A DNA stretch of 64,000 bases from JAGTVG01 sp942491935 (GTDB lineage Bacteria; Bacteroidota; Bacteroidia; Cytophagales; Cyclobacteriaceae), in the NCBI GenBank assembly GCA_942491935.1, contig CALOCZ010000003.1, forward strand, positions 1-64,000, in the 5' to 3' direction. Shown piece by piece: positions 63,147-64,000 of this stretch; position 1 is the stretch's first letter; each line of letters starts with the position of its first letter. The notes under the pieces are model-generated. The model searched no databases and was not told the origin of the DNA. It worked only from the letters and a program-made list of their open reading frames with translations. The position numbers and the translations under genes were made by a program.

Positions 63147-64000
63147 ATGAAACAAAATATAATAAGTGAACTATTGACGATTATATTACTAGTTTCTTTT
63201 TTTTCCTGTGTTCAAAAACAAAAAGTTCCCGACACTCATGAGGAAAAATCTTTAAGTGAAATCCAAAAAGTTTACGAATGGCGAGGTGAAAACAGAAGTG
63301 GTATATATAATGAAAAAGGATTATTAAAAGTCTGGCCTGAAGAGGGGCCTGAAATAGTCTGGGAATACGAGGGTATTGGAAATGGTTATGGCTCCCCAAT
63401 TTTCACTTCGGACAATATGTATATATTGGGTGAAATCGATACAGTAGCTTATCTATTCGCATTTGATTTAAATGGAAAATTATTATGGAAGAAAGATTTT
63501 GGCAATGAATGGGCCGGAAGTTATAGGGGTTCAAGATCGTCTCCAACAGTTGTAGATGATTTGGTTTATGTAACCTCTGGTTTTGGAAATCTATTTTGCT
63601 TTGACAGAAGATCTGGAGAGAAAAAATGGTCGATCAATATGATCCATGATTTACATGGAATCCTGCCAATATTTGGATATTCAGAATCAGTGGTTATCGA
63701 CGGTGAAAAAGTGTTTTGTACGCCTGGCGGAAAGGATGATAACGTTGTCGCATTGAATCGATTCACAGGGGAGGTAATATGGAGAAGTGCGGGAGCAAGT
63801 GAGCGTCACGCATATAATTCACCTCAAATTATCAGGCTTCATGATCGAAACGTACTGGTTAATTTTACGGCCTACGAACTTATGGGACACGATACCAAAA
63901 CCGGTGAATTACTTTGGGTTCATAATCAAAACAAACAGGCTGAACGAATTGAAGGAAATGACGAAGCCCATTGCAATACGATATGCTATGAGGATGGATA
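63147..64000 (+). CDS. PQQ-like beta-propeller lipoprotein, cut by the right edge
   Basis: From ATG 63147 the frame runs 284 codons to the window end without a stop. It has a lipoprotein signal (ILLVSFFSC) followed by a charged linker. Propeller repeats are visible: LFAFDLNGKLLWKKDFG, LFCFDRRSGEKKWSIN, ALNRFTGEVIWRSAG and MGHDTKTGELLWVHNQN. The family includes BamB-like proteins and PQQ-dependent oxidoreductases; the residues given do not decide between them. No EF-hand is seen in the visible part. It diverges from the PSD-like lipoprotein gene. Confidence 0.88.
   Translation, partial: MKQNIISELLTIILLVSFFSCVQKQKVPDTHEEKSLSEIQKVYEWRGENRSGIYNEKGLLKVWPEEGPEIVWEYEGIGNGYGSPIFTSDNMYILGEIDTVAYLFAFDLNGKLLWKKDFGNEWAGSYRGSRSSPTVVDDLVYVTSGFGNLFCFDRRSGEKKWSINMIHDLHGILPIFGYSESVVIDGEKVFCTPGGKDDNVVALNRFTGEVIWRSAGASERHAYNSPQIIRLHDRNVLVNFTAYELMGHDTKTGELLWVHNQNKQAERIEGNDEAHCNTICYEDG

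Noticed and set aside
1..64000. CRISPR array, tRNA or rRNA genes, phage genes
   Set aside because: No regularly spaced direct repeats of CRISPR type, no cloverleaf-like gene noticed by eye, and no phage proteins. A tRNAscan or covariance search was not possible.

Overview
The window is a mosaic of two unrelated bacterial genomes. Positions 1 to about 19,220 are gammaproteobacterial and look most like Shewanella: Shine-Dalgarno starts, GC-rich hairpin terminators, a molybdenum-cofactor riboswitch, and orthologues of E. coli YiiM, YedJ and YqhD. From about 19,220 to 64,000 the DNA is more AT-rich and typical of Bacteroidota: few Shine-Dalgarno motifs, many lipoprotein signals, a TAnnTTTG-type promoter, fasciclin, GH20, Gfo/Idh/MocA and SUMF1 proteins, and a short Bacteroidota-type sigma-70 factor. 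The switch falls inside a formate dehydrogenase gene that lacks its 5' end, so an assembly or concatenation join is far more likely than natural transfer. The genus of the left part and the phylum of the right part are inferences from gene content; no database search was run.

Gammaproteobacterial part. moaA runs off the left edge behind its Moco riboswitch. Then come ETF-ubiquinone oxidoreductase, a methyl-accepting chemotaxis protein, a small DUF4870 membrane protein, yiiM, a PfkB sugar/nucleoside kinase, an ABM-domain protein, a small hypothetical protein, a yedJ-like HD hydrolase and a HemN-like radical SAM protein. A YqhC-like AraC regulator, damaged at its 5' end, faces yqhD. A class II fumarase gene carries two frameshifts. 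The fdhA-fdhB-fdhC formate dehydrogenase operon closes this part. MoaA makes the cofactor that FdhA needs, so the riboswitch and the fdh operon belong to the same physiology.

Bacteroidota part, left (19.5-31 kb). A three-gene minus-strand operon encodes two secreted TIM-barrel glycosidase-like proteins and an oligopeptidase B lipoprotein. It diverges from a frameshifted Gfo/Idh/MocA oxidoreductase followed by a SUMF1-domain protein. lipA follows, with a decayed tandem copy of its own 3' end downstream, then a beta-barrel-like protein, a small conserved protein and rlmD.

Bacteroidota part, middle (31-47 kb). An SDR, an unusual pyruvate kinase, a VOC protein, a divergent NagX-like/GH20 pair for amino-sugar use, a four-repeat fasciclin lipoprotein, a PLP decarboxylase overlapping a TrmH-like methyltransferase, and an ABC permease with several frameshifts.

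Bacteroidota part, right (46-64 kb). A minus-strand series (TIM-barrel lipoprotein, MDR reductase, TPR lipoprotein, MATE exporter, thioredoxin reductase and an atypical thioredoxin); then a second Gfo/Idh/MocA protein, a secreted amidase and a cNMP-binding PP2C phosphatase; an IS21-like terminal remnant; a sigma-70 gene with a readable promoter; a PQQ-type propeller with two embedded EF-hands; an epimerase; a phosphatidylserine-decarboxylase-like lipoprotein; and a second propeller lipoprotein cut by the right edge. Six genes across both parts carry frameshifts, several at short homopolymers or a dinucleotide run, which suggests read error as much as gene decay.
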